From: an uncultured Ruminococcus sp.
GTDB lineage: Bacteria; Bacillota; Clostridia; Oscillospirales; Ruminococcaceae
Assembly (NCBI GenBank): GCA_947178195.1
Contig: CAMWXM010000162.1
Location: 1-6,684, forward strand
DNA length: 6,684 nucleotides
Direction of reading: 5' to 3'
Of this stretch, positions 6,003-6,684 are shown in pieces (position 1 is the first letter of the stretch; every line of letters begins with the position of its first letter). The translations under genes and the position numbers were made by a program. The notes under the pieces are model-generated. The model searched no databases. It was given only the letters and a program-made list of their open reading frames with translations, and was not told where the DNA came from.

Positions 6003-6043
6003 ATAGTTTGCAATAATCTACATAGTTTGCAATGGCTTGCAAT
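6003..6043. repeat. short direct repeats in the yraN-thrC gap
   Basis: ATAGTTTGCAAT occurs exactly at 6003-6014 and 6022-6033 (19-nt period), and its core TTGCAAT a third time at 6037-6043. The hexamer TTGCAA is itself a palindrome, so the sites read alike on both strands. They fill most of the space between the yraN stop and thrC. They may be protein-binding sites or the product of local slippage. Confidence 0.75.
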
Positions 6044-6046
6044 AGT

Positions 6047-6406
6047 TCAGTTTGTCGAACCGTCATAAGCGTTTTTTATATATTCCAGACTAAAATCATC
6101 TCCGTCGAAAAAGATAAATATCACATCAAATCTCGGCTGAAGTCTGCAGTCTGTTTTACATAAATATTTCTCAGCAGATTTAATTATTCTCCGCTGTTTT
6201 TTATAGCCCACGCTTTGATATGCGTCCATTGCTCTTTCGCTTCTGAATTTGACCTCTACAAAGCATATGTAATCTCCGTCAGCGGCGATTATATCAGTTT
6301 CCCCGCCCTTTACGGTAAAATTTCTTTCCAGAATACTCATACCCTGCTTTTCAAGATAACCGCAAATTCTCAGCTCCCAATCTCTTCCGTAGTTATTTTT
6401 TCTCAT
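6047..6406 (-). CDS. yraN: YraN family protein (UPF0102), predicted nuclease fold
   Basis: This 119-residue protein belongs to the UPF0102/YraN family, which has the restriction-endonuclease-like fold and is related to Holliday-junction resolvases. Its function is not established. The usual sequence marks are present: an N-terminal YGRDWE segment (6-11) followed by YLEKQG, the presumed active site GGETDII (34-40) with Glu36 and Asp38, then FVEVKFR (49-55) with Glu51 and Lys53, and a late RFDVIFI strand (92-98). Together these give the E/D...ExK pattern of a metal-dependent nuclease. The ATG lies inside the 3' end of rnhB (14-nt overlap, different frame) and has no clear Shine-Dalgarno, so translation is probably coupled. 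The rnhB-yraN pairing is common in Firmicutes and hints at nucleic-acid repair, which remains an inference. Confidence 0.93.
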   Translation of the reverse strand: MRKNNYGRDWELRICGYLEKQGMSILERNFTVKGGETDIIAADGDYICFVEVKFRSERAMDAYQSVGYKKQRRIIKSAEKYLCKTDCRLQPRFDVIFIFFDGDDFSLEYIKNAYDGSTN

Positions 6407-6684
6407 AGATTTTTTTCAAAAAGGACGGCCTGTGCAAAGGACATGCTCCGAATTCAAGAATTTTATCTCTGTGAAGCTTTGTGCCGTATCCCTTATGCCT
6501 TTCAAAGCCGTATTCAGGATATTTCTCTGCCATTTCCGTCATATATCTGTCTCTGGCCACCTTAGCAAGTATTGACGCTGCCGCTATGGAAGCAGAAGTA
6601 CCGTCACCCTTTACAATAGCTCTTGTTTCAAATGGCAGCTCTGGAGTCTTATTGCCGTCTGCTAAAACAAGACATGGTTTAAGC
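6393..6684 (-). CDS. rnhB: ribonuclease HII, C-terminal part (5' end beyond window)
   Basis: RNase HII cuts the RNA strand of RNA-DNA hybrids and removes single ribonucleotides from DNA. Only the last 96 codons are present; the gene runs off the right edge with no start in view. The fragment begins LKPCLVLADGNK, with the catalytic Asp of the DGN motif at fragment residue 9, followed 18 residues later by the Asp of VKGD (residue 27), the same spacing as Asp108 and Asp126 in E. coli. Next come SIAAASILAKVARDRYM and the family's HKGYGTKLH and HRPSF motifs. The first two acidic active-site residues would be upstream of the window. The TAA stop (6393-6395) lies 14 nt inside yraN. The reading frame is clean with no frameshift. 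Confidence 0.96.
   Translation of the reverse strand, partial: LKPCLVLADGNKTPELPFETRAIVKGDGTSASIAAASILAKVARDRYMTEMAEKYPEYGFERHKGYGTKLHRDKILEFGACPLHRPSFLKKIYEKK

Noticed and set aside
6215..6565. Plus-strand 116-codon frame antisense to yraN and rnhB
   Set aside because: It covers conserved motifs of two overlapping minus-strand genes and shows no domain of its own.

Overview
This looks like a chromosomal housekeeping segment from a moderately AT-rich Gram-positive (Firmicutes/Clostridia-type) bacterium. The protein set and gene order (tig-clpP-clpX, rnhB-yraN) and the Firmicutes-like Shine-Dalgarno sequences and A/T-rich promoters fit a Ruminococcus/Oscillospiraceae-like clostridium. That placement is inferred from the look of the sequences, not from a database search. 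Every gene I can support lies on the minus strand, so transcription runs from the right end of the window to the left.

Right part (about 3780-6684), in transcription order: the 3' part of rnhB (RNase HII, cut by the window edge), yraN (UPF0102 nuclease-fold protein, 14-nt overlap with rnhB), an 80-nt gap with short repeats and a small hairpin, thrC (threonine synthase, start moved to 5967 on RBS evidence), and a calcineurin-like metallophosphoesterase that begins 2 nt after the thrC stop. Spacing suggests one transcription unit, with a possible break in the yraN-thrC gap.

Middle part (about 350-3750): an extended -10 promoter followed by tig (trigger factor), clpP and clpX. This is a protein-quality-control operon. 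Trigger factor meets nascent chains at the ribosome, and ClpX unfolds substrates and feeds them into the ClpP barrel. All signature residues checked in the three proteins are intact. A long hairpin overlaps the clpX stop codon.

Left part (1-350): an initiator tRNA-fMet gene with encoded CCA, its own consensus promoter, a palindrome over the predicted start site and a strong terminator. About 130 non-coding bases follow, with a tandem 11-bp repeat and a hairpin that I cannot assign.

I found no CRISPR array, insertion sequence, toxin-antitoxin or defence genes, and no clear new system. The points worth a second look are small: unexplained repeats at 81-123 and 6003-6043, the palindrome at the tRNA start site, a mini-ORF ending on the clpP start codon, and a two-residue insertion in ClpP.
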